Part shown: positions 27,801 to 43,598 of the stretch, piece by piece
Numbering within the stretch: position 1 is the stretch's first letter
Layout of the letters: every line of letters starts with the position of its first letter
Assembly: GCF_020882245.1 (NCBI RefSeq)
Contig: NC_083597.1
Coordinates: 73,076,152 to 73,140,151 of the forward strand
Length of the DNA: 64,000 nucleotides
Direction of reading: 5' to 3'
Origin: Rhopalosiphum padi
Taxonomy: Eukaryota; Arthropoda; Insecta; Hemiptera; Aphididae
The notes under the pieces: generated by a model
The model's database searches: none
Seen by the model: the letters and a program-made list of their open reading frames with translations, nothing else
What the model was told of the DNA's origin: nothing
Made by a program: the position numbers and the translations under genes

Positions 27801-28785
27801 ACAAATTTTGTTTAACTATTATTTACAAAAATAGTATGTTCCTCAATCACTATATCCACGTGACATCTCGGTAGATGATAGTTTAAAAAAAACAATTACA
27901 TTATATTATTAACTTATTTTTAACCGACTTGATTTAATTGTTTTCTATATATTAAATTAAATATATTATTTCTTAACTTTTAATTTAGGACTTAAAGTTC
28001 TTAACCGTAACTAAGCTTAACTTTCTCAATTTAGTTTTCATGATTAGATTTTTCACCTTTAGATAATACAATATACGTTAATAAGGTTCTAGGAGTATCG
28101 CCTTATATTAAGTAGGTATTATAGGTCCCAGGCATGTACAAGTAATAAATTGCGATCCACGAAAATATTTTTAAAATAAAAATGTAAAATAATTCATCTC
28201 TGATAGCTCATACGTTTTACCAAGATCTCTAATATAATAAGGAGATATTTTCGTTTTTATTTTTTTTCAAACCGATCCTCTTTCTATTGTAATTTATGCG
28301 ATATTCTCTGAAATCAAATTGGCATTCTTGCGTTTCCGCTCGCACCGCGGAATTAATTAAAAAAAATTCACTGCGACATTCCGACGTTTAACGCCGTCCG
28401 ATTCCTCGTCAGTCACCGTTCGTATATTATTAAATTAATAAATTAATAAAATATTACAATCGAATATCGTTTCAGATATTATTATTATTTCTTTACGGTA
28501 GATTCTGTATGTACGCGAATCGCACCGAAGCACTGTTGATGAACGGTTTTTTCCTTCATATAATATATCGTATTTGTTGACGTTATACGTATATAATATA
28601 ATAATAATATGAGTACAACTCTATAAGCGACGGTACGAAGGGGCCGCCGGCTCACACCGGTGCGCTGAATTATTGAAATTTTGCCGAGACAGGTCAATTT
28701 AATATACATGAAACGCGGCGACGGTAGCGGGCGGTTCAATTAATTATATCGCGAGCATATAACACGAGCTATCGTATATTATATG

Positions 28786-28819
<34 letters not shown>

Positions 28820-31800
28820 TATTATAACGCACTCGGGTGCTGCCGGCGAAGAACGCGAATTATTCATGCACGGCGCCGACGAATTTCGAATGCTTTGATT
28901 AATAATGAAATAACTGAAACAGCGCACACACGCCTATACGGGTTACGAGTGTTATATACCGTGCGCGGTAATAATACCTAATACAAATGTGATGTGTTCG
29001 AGTCGGCAGTTCAACAAGTATTGTACGAAATAATGTATAACGTCACATTTCACGCGAATATCATTATTATATTAATCATCGTTACTACACGGTGTGCGAG
29101 TATACAATAGATTGTTATTGTTATTATAACTAAGACGGTGATGAAATATTGAGAAAACGCGATTTTTAGTTAAGTCCGTGAATTTCCATGGAGTATTGAA
29201 ACCAAACTAGGAGACTTCTTTTTGGCTGACATTGAGCGGTTTGGACCCTATTTAGTTCGGTAGACAACATTTTTGAATAATATACGTGATGCTATAAGTT
29301 TTCGAAATATGCGGAAATCAAATAATTATATACATTTTTAATGTAATCATTTTAACACTGGAAGTCAGTAATTTTAACTCGATTATACAATGGATTTACG
29401 TTAATTATTTCAAAATTATTTCATCACAGTCATAAAACAATATATTTTTTTTCTATGTGGAAACTGGCAACAAATTGGCTAAGTACGAATATACTACACA
29501 ATTACACAACTTTTTCTCAAATTTGCTTCTTCTCGATTTTAAAAAATATGAAGTCAATCAATTAAATAACAGTGGTATAAATTATTGTAAATGTTTAACT
29601 TAAAATAAGACCATTAATAAATTGTATTAAAATAAATATATTTAAGTCACGTTTTAAATAAAATTATATATAGGTATTCGACGAATTCAAATCATTAAAT
29701 TTGTTTTTTTGCTTTATTTTTTATTGAATTATTTTTATCAATTAGCTAGCGTAATTGTATTTCTGGATGTATATTGTATAACAATAATATTCGTATTAAA
29801 CGATTTCATAAAAATATTTTATACATTAAATAAAAAGTAAAAGCCCGTAATATTATGCTAATTATCGTAAATCAGACGCACAGGAAAAAACCATTCATAT
29901 GATTGGGTTGTAACGATTTTTAATCTTTATCGGCCACACGCAATAAATTCGGATAAATCAATATAATACCCATACCTATACTAAATAAAATACAATAATT
30001 AAAATTAGTATTCTAACATTGTATGCATAATACATAAACAAGAACACAATATTTTATTTTAGTGTTAACGTTCCGCGTCAAATTATAATATTAATTATTT
30101 GGAAATAACTTTTGATTTGCACACGAATTAATGGAATATTTAAATTATAGATATGAGTATATGACGTAAATGATGGCATACAAATAGGGCGTGTCTGTTT
30201 ATGTAGGTTTTATTTATATTATAGTTAAATTAAAGTATTATAAAATAATCATAAAGTCAGGGCTTTGGGCCCGGAAACGGTTCAGGTGTTTAAACACCAG
30301 AATACATAATTTTAACAAACGTTTAGGTGTTTATAACTGTTATTATCCGGGTTAATACGGATTAATATCGGCAGTGTTTAATAGTTAGGTTAAAACCAAA
30401 ATAATTATAATAATAATAAGAGTAATCAGATAGGTGTAAATACTTATATACCACGAGAAATATTTTTATTAGCTTACTTAGCGTGTTGAGAATATTTTCG
30501 TCTAACTTATTTATCAAATATGATTGTCCCTTAATAATTATTGGTTGTTTGATTTTTTTTTCCGGAACGGTTACGAGTTCGGGTTAATTCGGTTGCAAAT
30601 AATATATTCATACATAAAGTCATGCTATTACTATAATACCTAAATCCTAAGTCCATTCGAGAGTTTTGATTTTGACAATATTATTATACACTGACCTTTG
30701 TTGCCGGAGTTGCATCCAACCACGACCTGGGTGGTTGTGGTGGTAGTAGTGGTGGAGGTCGACCGACGGTGTTCCGCGGTCGTCGTCTTGCCGGTCTTGA
30801 CGTTCAAGTCTCTGGACAGCAACGGATCGTACGCACCACCGTCGCTCCTCTCGATTACGTAATCGATCAGGCTGTAGACGGTGGTGGTAGCCGTGGCCGT
30901 GGCCACCACGACGGCCGAGGCGTTCGAAGTCCCACTTCCCGCGTCCGCTGGTATGTTTTCAGCATCCGACGAATACTCTGAAGCGGGCGGTGTAAGCGGC
31001 GCGGCCGATACAGCGGCGGACACGTACACGAATTGCGGAGACGCTGGGCACCCATCACCTACACCCGAGCCTAGAGGTGTCTCGGGTGGTGTAGGTGCGG
31101 CGATGGTCACAGTACTCGGAGGCGGCAGTGGCGGCAACGATCTGTGCGAGTAGGCAAACAACCAAAACGTTTAACGATATTATTTGTGTAAACACATAAG
31201 CAAAGCAGTGTAGTTATAAGTGGCCGCAGTGTTGTAGTGATAAAATATTGAAATATGTCATGTGAAGTATTAAATTTTGAAATAACTTTACATCGTAGTA
31301 TGGAATAGTAGTCGTTAAGCAAAAATACGTTATAGAAATATTTGTTTATAATACTTTGGAGGACATCATTGTAAAATTATGTTTACGGTATATTTTGGTA
31401 CAGAAATATTTATGGATTCCTATGTAGAAAAAGGTTGGTATACGAATTTCAGAAGTGATATATTTTTATAATTATTAACTTTTTAAAAGGACTTCAAATT
31501 AATACGACTATGGGTCCGAATGACAAACTTTAGTATTTTGTAAGATGATATTATATCATAGTAGAATACACTTTTTGTTTATTACGAAAAAAATGTTTCT
31601 ACTAAGAATTAAATGATTTTGAAAATGTATATGAATTTACAAAAATGTGATAAAAAATCAAATTTGATTCATTATTTGTGAAACACCCTGTATAATACTA
31701 TACGCTAAATCTTATAATTTGTCACATTTGAGTTGTGTTAATCACAAAAAAAACACCTACCACTGTAGATTCAGCAAGAAATTGTATCTACTCAACAATC

Positions 31801-34800
31801 TCGTATCCGTATTATAATGAAAAATCTAGATTATTTGGATTACATGAACGATTATTTTATTATTATTGTACTATATAATTTTGCGTCCGATATTCAAGAT
31901 TAAGCTTTAATTTTATTTTTATTTTTCCAGTCGTTTTCGAGTTCGAGGAAATACGTTACACCGTATTTTTGATATCATTATATCTACTGAAATAAATCCC
32001 CTTAGTTTATTCAAAACGCAATTCCAGCCGTTTCATAATGGTATATATTATTTTCTCCGACAATTTTTCCAAGAAGCATCACAGACGTTTTTTTCCGCAT
32101 GGAACATTACAACGTTTATATTATTATGATATTTTATAAAACAAATTATATATTATTACTACTACGAAAGTCAGTCGGTGCGTGTATAAACCTACCAAAT
32201 TCTTTTATTTTTTATTATTTTTAATCATCATAACATTAAATTAACGAGTTAACGAATTTTATAATATATGCTATTTTTAAATATTGTTATTTACATATTA
32301 TATCTAAATACTCGTCTATTTTTATATAACATATTAGTTTTAAAGCATACATTGAATTATAAATAGTAAATGTTTAAGACTATAACACCTAGCGAGCTAG
32401 CATAGATTAACAATATTAATTGTCATATTGTAACTATATAATATGTATGTAATAACTTTTATAATAATCATTTATTTTTAAATTTAACTATCATAATATT
32501 AAATTGTTAATAATAAATAGGGGACGGATTTAAATTCTCTAAAAACCAGAAAAATACCTTAAAAAATACCATTTAATGTACTTATAATAGAATTATTTTT
32601 TAAAATGTTGTAAAAATTAATTTTAATATTCAAAATATTCTTATTCTTATTAATTATTATTCGTATAACTACATGTATTTATATATTATATACATAAGTG
32701 TCTACTGTCTACAAGTCAACAATAATTTCGTCTGAAAAACCGTATTATAATAGTGGCGACGGCGTCATAAATATCAGATCGGTAAAAATATAACAAATAA
32801 TAAAAATAGAAGACGACAAGGCAAAGTAAATAACAATATAATTATTATAATTTTAAAATTAATTTAATAAAATTTTTAAAAAAAATTCTCTAAAAAGTAA
32901 TAAAATCTTAAGAATGCAAAAAATGCAATATAAAAGTTATGTTTTATAATTTCTTTGTGCTTGAAAAGCAATGTTTTTGGACATTATTTATTATTACGTT
33001 CAAATCCGTTCCATAATAATATATAATTATATTTATATTATATTTTATGAACAAAATAGTTAATGGCATATTTAATCATAATATATTTATTTTATTATAT
33101 TACATAGGTATAAATCATCACGTAAAAAATATTTAAACGAAAGAGAAATCATTGATTTTTGACCAGAGACTCATTGTAAAATAATACAATTCATAGACTA
33201 AAGAAGAAAAAAAAATTATGAGGCTGTTATTGTACTCAACCCCCGCACAGACGTTCTTACATCTACGGCATACGCGATTTACCTAATAGGTGGATTCTTT
33301 CTTTATTTTAATACTTTTACGGTTAGTTTTCTTTCAACAACGGACACTATTTTTATTCCATTATCGCTTGGGGACGATTAAAAAAAAAAAAACAAAAACC
33401 ACATCTGTCTTTGCAAAAGTTTTAAAGTTACCACAATGGGGAGTGAGTTTAACACGAAAGAATATGAAACCGACTGGAGTAAAGAGTATTATTGTCACAA
33501 ATTTTTGTGGGTATGGTGAAATTCGTGTCGAAACGAAACTTTTTAACTGAGTTATTTCGATTTCAAAGAAGCCTTTCGTCGCGCCTCGTAAAATTCTCGC
33601 TACCACAATAATAATAATAATTTCAAAGAATTGTTTTAATTCAGAAGTTACTAGTCTTTACAAAATAAATTCTATGCGTTTTTTTTAAAAGGTTGTTTTT
33701 AAAATATTATTATTATATTTATTTTATTTTTATTTTATTTTATTAAACAATCGTATTGACTTGAAATATGTCAATAAATTATCGTTCGCAGGATATTTCT
33801 TGTGGGTGTGTCAGTTTTTTTTCGACGGTAAAACTTTGTTAACGAGTATCACATGTGGGTATTGCGTCCCCAAAGCAATAACAATAATATATTATAATTA
33901 AACGCCGCAAATTTTCCCGTTAACCTAACGATTGTGGTTTAACGATTGTCGATCATATATTTCATAATGTGCATGTTATAGGTATATATTATTATTTATT
34001 ATATTTATTGTCCAATATTGTTCTAAGATAAAGTCAGTGGAAACAAATATAGAAAAATTTCAATAGTGTAATCGACACCATATTTTAGATATACACACAG
34101 AAATAGCGTATTTTGTGCAGGAGATATAATATATATTTTTTTAATATTACGATTTACATCAATGAAAAAAAACCGTACAGCTTACAAGTTACCAACGATC
34201 AGCTTTGATTCTTAAGCCGTAATAAAACTTAATCCATTACTATATAATACTTATATAGATTAATTGTAAATGAAATAGGTATTGAGGTTTTTTTTAATCC
34301 AGTAAAATATTGGAAGAATATGATTATTTCAAATTGTTAACTTCAATAGTTATAGTGAATTAGATTACATTTTATAAGTCATATCAGGTTTTTTTAGTAT
34401 AATTTTATAAAGTAGGTACTTAATGAAATTATGCTGTATTTGAAATTTATAATTATATAATGTATTTACTATTTAGTAATAAATAATATTTGAATTAGTA
34501 CTTACGTAAATTAATTTTTAAATAAAACAACTAACATTTTATTATAATAATTATTAAATTATAATAAAATGTTCAATAAAATATATTCTGTTATATCCCT
34601 AACAATAATATATAATTGGTAATTTAAATTTAAATTTTTTGTTTATATTGATTTGTATGTCTAATTATTTATTAATTATTTACATATCTGTATAATAATG
34701 TTTTATAATATGTTTTAACTTAATAATTGTTGATTTTAGAAGTAAGCCAATGACAGACAACGCCTGAAACTAGTAGTTACTATTTTCATTTTTATATTTC

Positions 34801-35607
34801 AATATTCCAAGGTGTAACCTTAATTTTGTTTTTATTTTATTCACAAATATTATATATACCAGGGTTATATTAGAAGAAGAGGTTCTTACCTGGAGAGTTC
34901 GAGCAAGTCATGAGCGGCTTCCGTTTCTTCTTTGCTTCGCTCCTTGAACAAATTTTGTTTTTGATCCAGCTCATAACAATACTTCAAATAATCTGCAAAC
35001 GAAAATATGAAAAAAATTATTATCATACATATACGGACGCGGAAACAACGCGAATATGTAAATTAAAATGTGTACGAGTACGTGGAATGCACGCACATAA
35101 ATTGAAACGGAGAAGAACGAGTTACGGTATTAAGGTCACGGCCAGTCCACTCTATCCCTAACTACCAGTTCATCGTTGGGTATATTTTGTGGAGCAGCTT
35201 TACTTGTGCCTTTGAGGGGTAAGAACTCGTTTTAATAAATAATAATGGCGCTCAAAGTAAATAAAAATAAACATCCACTACCGCGTATAATACAATGTAA
35301 ATTACCTCATATAATATTATAATATACTGAAATATATCCATAGGCAAAAGCTGTTGCTCCAAACGCTGCGACGACGACTTTCTGACCTTACCACGGATGA
35401 GGTAATATAATCGTAAATTATATTTTTTCGTATTTGAAAACTTCATCTAATATTTCCCAAGTGTTTTAGTTTATTTTCTTCGAAAATGAAAACGTTCATG
35501 GCGCGTCTCGTGACACGTGGCTATAGACTATGCCAAGACCATTATTATTGTATGGTTGTATAATAGCGTGTTATTTTAAACGATAAATCCCCCAAAGATA
35601 ACAACAG

Positions 35608-35640
<33 letters not shown>

Positions 35641-38600
35641 ACAATTTTATTTTTTGAATGTTAATGAGATGCTAGACATAATATCCATACAACTACATAT
35701 ATTTATTTATTTATTAAACGTCCCGTATACCGTATGGGTTTAAGTGCAGTATAGTATGTATTATTTAACTATATAATATACAATAATATGCAAATGAGTA
35801 ATGACTAATGAGTAGAAGTTCTTATACTTATTGTTATACATAATAATACATATTTATTATACTTAATAAGCATGAAGTACAATTTAAAGAAGCTTTAGTT
35901 AAATATTACAAATAAAAATAAAAATAAAATTTCAATGTGAAATATAGATAATCATTGGGAATAGAAAAATGTAAAAATATTTTATAAAGGTAATAGACAT
36001 TTTTTTTATCAAATATATCAAAGTTAATTTTTCAATTCTCAGGAGATACAATCCATGGATTTATGAAGTACGGTAGGATTTTTTTTACTGAAAATGAAGT
36101 GGGATAAGAACAAACCCGGTGTCGAGGGACAGGAAAATGTATTAGTTTCAGTCATTCAGGACAAGTTATTATATAATTTAAATGTTTAGACATGAAATAA
36201 ATGTTTTTAAATTAACGCCTAGAAGCAAAAGATTCAAAATTTAAAATATAATTTAGTGGTTGGTTAAATTAAGAAGTGTTAATTTCAACAGAGTTTTTTT
36301 TTATATTTTATAGAAAATATAGTGTATAAATCGTCTTTGAATGCTTGACCGACTTTATAAGACACCTATTCGCGAAAGGTTACATATTATATAATTGAAA
36401 ATATTTTAAGTGTTGGCCAATAAAAGTGTAATACAATGTTTTGAGATAACGCTCATCTTTGAACTTATTTGTATTATTAGTATTAAAACCAATATTTATT
36501 TTTGAACAATATTATGCTCATTATAAGAAAAAAATAGGGGATTAGGTTAAGCTAAAATATGATCCCAAGATCTCTGAAATTGTAAACTACTTCTACAAGT
36601 TGATCACTAAGAAATACTGATTTTTTAGTGTTTTTAATAGAATAAAAAACGAGAATTGAACGCATTACCTCCAGCTCAGTTCATTTATGGTGCAATTTTT
36701 AATCTTCATTATTTTATTACCGAAATAAAAAAGAAGAATTTTATTTTACAAAAACACGTGTTACGATTAAACAAATTATTTTTAAATTTATTTTCTAATT
36801 ATATACTCCTTCTAGTTTATTATTCGGACACGCTGTATACAAAATGTGTGTATGTATGCATGTATTGCATCATCCTGTCGAACGAGGGAATAGCACCGAA
36901 TCTACCTCAAACTCCACCATCACCACCACTGTTGCCGCTAACGCTGCCAAACGGACTTACGGACGTGACGAATTCGCGTGTTGATTCAGTGACAACCTGT
37001 AGCGACGGCGACCCCGCGTACAGGTTGCTTTTGGCAGAGGCGTTGAGACCGACAGGTACATGGGTTCGATTTTATATTATAATATTAATAAAATGTTATT
37101 TGTGCAGCTCACAAAATACACTGCGATATCATCAGCAGTATAACAATTACGATGGTATTATTATAATATGGTGTTAATAATTAAATAACTGTGAATCTAC
37201 CACTGCCGAAATAAATAAATAATTATTAAACATCCACTAAAATTCTTCATTAGTATAAAGTCCGTGTGATGAAGTAATTTTTACAATTTGTTTAAACTAT
37301 ATATCGTTTTGATATGATAATAATAGTACATATAATAACGTACATTCGGTCATTGTCATAGAACACTCCGTGTCAAATTTGTCTAGGTCACCCGGATGGA
37401 TTTTATAACGATATATTAACGTGACCAGCGCTAAAATCATTAAGCTCAGTGTCCACCTGTTGTCACTGCGTATTACGATTTAATATCCGAAGCTTTTAGA
37501 AGTAAAATTACGTTACGTTTTTAACGAGATTTCCAAGAACGCGTTTCGTTCATATATTTCCACGTGCGTGATGTCGTACCCGACGAGAAAACTACATCCA
37601 TCCTCTCTCCTTGCCAACCATTACACACACACATGCACGCAACTAAACGCCGAACAAACGATTGGGTGTTGGGGGAAAACCAATTTCGTCGAGCCAACAC
37701 TGCCACGCCACAACCCAAGACAAATGTGAAACTTTAAAATATCGTTGAGAGGTTAAAAGGCGAAGAACATCACATCCGCACAGATGGTGTGTGTGGGTGC
37801 GTTTTCTGCGTCAAAATTAAAATGCCACTACTGTAACCGACTCGTTTGTCACAAGCAAAAGCCGTATTTCGACACACCACAGCGGAGCTAATACATGATC
37901 TAAAGTCTAAACGAAATGTTATTTATAGATGTTCAAAACCGTGTTCGTTTCGTTTAGCCGTGTTTGAGATGATCATCATCGTCGTCAGCATCATCGCTTT
38001 TCGTAAAGAAATCTTTAGAAACATCTGCTGAGTGATAGATGATTTACTATGGGTATAATAATTCTATATTAACGGTTTTAACTATTTTAAGTAAACATTT
38101 AAAATACATTTTAAGATTGGATCATACTATTGACTAATATAAAGAAGAAATAATTTCAACGTAATTAATATTATCGATCAACGTTTGACCATAATAAATT
38201 ATTATACAGTATTATAATACTAAAATAATATTATAATAATATTATTATTTAAAAAAAAATTATAAAAAAAAGAACTGACCCACGACGGCTATGTACCTAT
38301 ATTGCCTATTCATGACGCCGGGCATTATTACACGATATTATACATAATAATAATTAATATTATAATACATAAACGTAACGTTGGGTGACGGCCGACGGGT
38401 GACATATTATATAATATACAGTATTGTGTTATCATAACATATTATACGAGTAGTACATCGGGATTGTATTGAAAACATACATTTCTAATAAGATAGTTTG
38501 TACACAAGTCTTCAATATATATATCAACATTATCAGTCAAAATAATAAAATATAACTAAGCGAGCACATTATATAATATATATTATTAATATAACGTCGT

Positions 38601-41600
38601 TTCATATAATTTGATTATTGACATAAATCTAAATTTGCATACCCTACGAATTATTTGCTCATGCTCAAATCTAAAATTATATAATTTATTCTATTCCTTT
38701 CGTTTGAAATATGGTTTTGCGATATAATACTGTTCTGCGCATGCAAATGTGTCAAGTCTTTGAGAACTGGATGTTTATTTTTATGGTGACTCCTCTAACC
38801 TAACCCTCTCTCTCACTAAATTTAAATTGTTAAAATATACATTTTATCGTTTTTATGTTATACATGATACACACGTCTTATGATACGATACACAATTTCA
38901 TATTAAAATAAATTCAATGGAGACAACAAGATAAATAAACACTTTTTAACAGTTATTTAATTGCAATAACTTATAAAAATATTTTATATTCAACATTGGG
39001 TATTTCAGTATTTGCATTGATATAATATATGTATATAAAATAATTTATAATTATAATAATTAAGTCAATCAGGGCTAGATAGTGAAATTACAGATCTTGT
39101 ATTGATGATATAAATTATATTATTATATAAAAAATATATAGGTAAGCAAATCTGGCTTCAAAAATATATGCAGCAACATACACGGACGTTTCTAATGTGT
39201 GAGGATACATATACAAATGTATATCTATACTATGGTATAAAATATGTTATAATAAACAAACAAGTCCTTGGTTTTACATAATTAATAAGAACCGAGAGGG
39301 GTGGTTTCAAAAGTCCACACCCGTTATGTATACACAACTAAACCCTTAAGTTATATTATAACTGAAATCTGATATCAATTTGACGTAATCGCAATTATGT
39401 TAATATTAGTATTATTTTTTGAAACTTAAATCAAATTAAATCCTACAATTAAATACTATAATGTATAAAATATAGTATTTTCATACTACTTTATAATTTA
39501 TCTATGTATTTATAATTATTAAAGTATATTATTTATCTATATTGTTATTATTACCTATTGTTTATAAAAAAATATATTAAATATACTAATTATACATTTT
39601 ATTATTCATATTGTTTTAGTATTTGGCATAAACAATATTATTTTATTGTTTTAATTTAGATTTCATTTAAATAGATAATAGTATAACTATCATGTTATAA
39701 ATTATAATATTATTTTAATTTTATTCACATATTAACAATTGAACCAAAATATTATTTAATACAAACTTAATATTCTTTTTTCAAAATTATTATTAATATT
39801 TATGTGAAATGATTAGATTAATAATATCATCCTTTCAAGAATTTCATCTAGGAATATGTATCAAAATGTCAAATTTTAAAAAATATCCACCTGGTGCAGT
39901 GACCACCCCTACCTCTAAATACGTCTCTGAGGGTCATTCTATTTTCCCACTACTGTCTGAAAAGCTGCGGTTAAAACATCCCGGTGAGTACAATAGTTTG
40001 AGAAAAACCACTAGCTATATCATGGAGGTGGATTGTCGACATTGGATATGCTACTTTTTTCCCGCCACTCATGTACACGATTTTCGTTTTAACACGTTGC
40101 ACTCGCTATACGACTACAACAACGACCTCTAAACACGATGAATCGAATATATATATACATTATATATGTATATATGTATTGATATATGTGTACATTTATA
40201 GTGTAGTCTGTTCAAGCGAAAACCGATTGACACGGCACTGGTGAGTAGGATGGCGAAAGAGAGCAGTAGGTAGAAACGGAAAGAGAGAGAATGGAAATCT
40301 CGCTCGACAAGCGGGCTCGTTACCGCGACGGAGCGTACGCGAATAAAAGTGGTCTTGATTGAGTGGTGCCGCCGTCGACTTAAACGAACCGTGTTAAAAA
40401 GTTTACGGTTGTGGAGGTATAGGGGTTACCGTGTCTGGTGGTGATGGAGGTATAGGAGGGAGCGTAGTTGTATATTTGGAGGATAGAGTAAGAGCTGTGT
40501 ACGTTCGGAGGGGTAGAGAAAAAACGCAATACGTGGTTTGTTTATATTAAATTATTATTATTATTATTTAAAAGTGCATAAAGTACTTTGCCACTGCTAA
40601 TATAAAAATATGGAGGGCATCTGAATTAAAATATTTATATAAATAAAACTAAAGTGCGTAGTATCAAAATCGAATCCATGTCGTGAAAAAAAAACTAAAA
40701 AAATGTATAATATAATGACATTTGAGATTGAAAAAGATCTTAACCAAACAAGTCATATGGATATTTTTGTCATTATAGTATATTAAGTTGGATAATATAT
40801 TATTGGAAAAATATTTTAATAACTGATGATCGATCGTTTTGTATTTTTACACGATAAAAATATTCAAAGTGAAATTCAGGATTGGAAAAACCTAAATACA
40901 GTACGCTATCAAGAAATTTGAGCTCTAGAGAAACAGAACTACTGCAATTTTTCGTGGAAATAATAGTGTTCACCAAGCACATTAAATTATGATTTTTAAA
41001 CTTTTATTTAAAGACTATATTTACAATTATTCAGTTTTTTATACTCTTCTAAGGTGATGAAAACTCTTTATAATCGAAAAGAGAATCTCCCATTTTTCCC
41101 TATGAATCCTTAATCAGAAGACTTTTTTAAAAATCTTGACGTATATAAATCAAAATTCAGTCGAATGATCTTCGAGTTATTTTATTTTGTGCAAAAACGA
41201 TAATAATAGGGCCGTGATAATAGGTAGGTATGAAAGATATGGTGCTATAATGATTGGAAATCTTGAATAATCAATATTACCCTAAACACGCTTCATAATA
41301 TTTTGGAAAATATCCTAGTGTAATAAATAATACTATATCCAATTTAACGCCTGGTTTATATTCTTAAGGACTATCATCTTTGAACAAATGTGACATTTTA
41401 TATATTTTTACTTGTAGATTAAAAACTATTCAATTGAATCAAAATTAAAATAAAAAAAATCACCTACTTAATAATTTAAAGTAAAAATGGGTAGTACGGA
41501 TTCGAAAAATATTGTGCTACTGCAGAACATTTCTTAAGTGGTATAAAAAATTCTTAAAATCAATAAAAAAATTCCAAAACAATTTAAAAAAAAAAATAAA

Positions 41601-43564
41601 TAATTGCTAAAGAAAAAAAAATGAAGGTGAACCATTCTGTGTTGACAACGTCAAGACCGCAAAGGTTCACCTCGATTGATCCCGAAACATCCTATATACA
41701 CTGTATAGTGTTATCATTTTCGACCGCTTAAAGTCAAATAAATGGCCAAACCGATGATAAGGGCTGTGTGGAGGTTAAATATATTGTTTGCTCGTCGTCC
41801 GAAAACGACGTTGATTTTGCGTATACTGCGGGCACCAACCAACGAATATAATATCGTACACAAGTCTATAACACATATTATTATTATTATTATTATTATT
41901 ATTGTGTACTAAACGTGATGTTATACACAATCGCCTACCGCTCCCGCGGCCGTAGTGTTTTGCGCATATTTATTACAATATCTTGCGTTTCGTCAGGACT
42001 ATTATTATATATTTTTACGCGTCCACCGAATCGCACCGGTTAACCACTGGGATTGAAAACAGATAATAATATAATAAACTCAAGTAAGCCAGTGTGCACA
42101 TCCTGTGGTGAACATCGACAGAAGAAAAAGATAATCGTCTTAGAAATAATTCACAAGACAGACAAGAAATAAATGTACATAAGATCGTGTATCACGTGGC
42201 ATGCGTCCACGTGCGTATCTACCGAATAACGGTATTATGGCTAAAGACCAGATTATCGTGTAAATCGCAACTTTTTACTGCGTGTTCCAAATCCTACGGA
42301 AACAAGTTATAAATCCGTATCAAGTGAAGTAGATTAATTCAACCAAAGTTTTATTTTGCACTAAATTACCGAACGTTTTGTAGTTTTTGCACGGATTTAA
42401 AATTGTACGTCATCATAATTCACTTTTTCTTTTTGCAATTACAGCCATTGCATATCATTTAAACATTGTATTATGTATAAATATTGTTTAAATTATTTTA
42501 TCCATGTTATTACACTTATCATTTAATAAAATACAATAAAATAAAGATACCAAAAATGTGCCAAATATAATAATATTATGATCGGTACACTGTTATTATT
42601 ATGGTAAAATTCATAAGCCGTAGTGAAAAGGGTTGGGTTAGCTGTGGAGGGAAAAACGTAAAAGTATCCATGCCAGTAAATTTAAATACAATGTTGAAAA
42701 TTAAATCGAAACCAGTATGCTTTATACTATAATGAACATTCACAAACATTATGATAAAAAATAAATAGTAATGCACACATGATATTTTACATACCTACAT
42801 TGAAAAATAGTGTTATTCTATGATCATTGCTATACCTTGTATACCTTCACAAACAATGAAATTTTTCACGTTTTGGCATTTTAATTTCACGTTTTTCATC
42901 ATTTTTTCGATTAAAAATCCAATGTTTGGTTATATTATATATAACCATCATTCGCTAAAAGTAGTCATAAAAGTTTTTTCATCCAACACACTAAGTTGAT
43001 CAACCGGATATAGTCGTATACCTAACTTACCACGAACGACGGTTCTATCGCGTTTACATGTCCGTAACGAACGGACATAATATTATTACTTTAAAATAAA
43101 AGTTCGAAAACTTCCTAAAAGATTTCGGTACAGCAAGTAGTATAAAATAATGTCCCCTTGAGAGCTACTCCGGCTACTCGTTAAATACTTGTATTTTATG
43201 TCACTTAAATTTTCTCAGAATATTTCAACCAGGTTACAAGACGTATATTTCTTCTTCTAAATACTCATCTTAAATAGAACTCTCAACTAGTGTTCATTAA
43301 AAACATAATATTAAAAAAAAATAAACTATCAATGATGCATACAAGTACCTATAGTTTATTTTTCTACAAAAATGAACGCAAAACATAATCAAATTTGTAA
43401 AGTCCATGATGTTTTTGTCTTACTTCATATAATTTACTATTACTATATTTGAACACTAAATTTAGAGATATTATATATTTTACTTTTTATAAAGCACCAT
43501 TCTAAAAAAATAGGAATATTCTACTGCAGAGATTTAAAAAAGTTTTCCCTCGGCTGTTTCACGA

Positions 43565-43598
<34 letters not shown>

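Larger units (their letters stand above)
21855..30695 (-). other. scrt: scrt intron 3 (8,841 bases)
   Basis: Begins GTCAGTGT and ends CTACACCACAG on the minus strand. It has CpG-richer stretches at 22.65-23.4, 26.68-27.4 and 28.3-29.1 kb, a pyrimidine microsatellite at 25.02 kb, (TA)n at 28.79 kb and a possible transposon remnant at 25.45-26.0 kb. No other exon was recognised. Confidence 0.87.
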
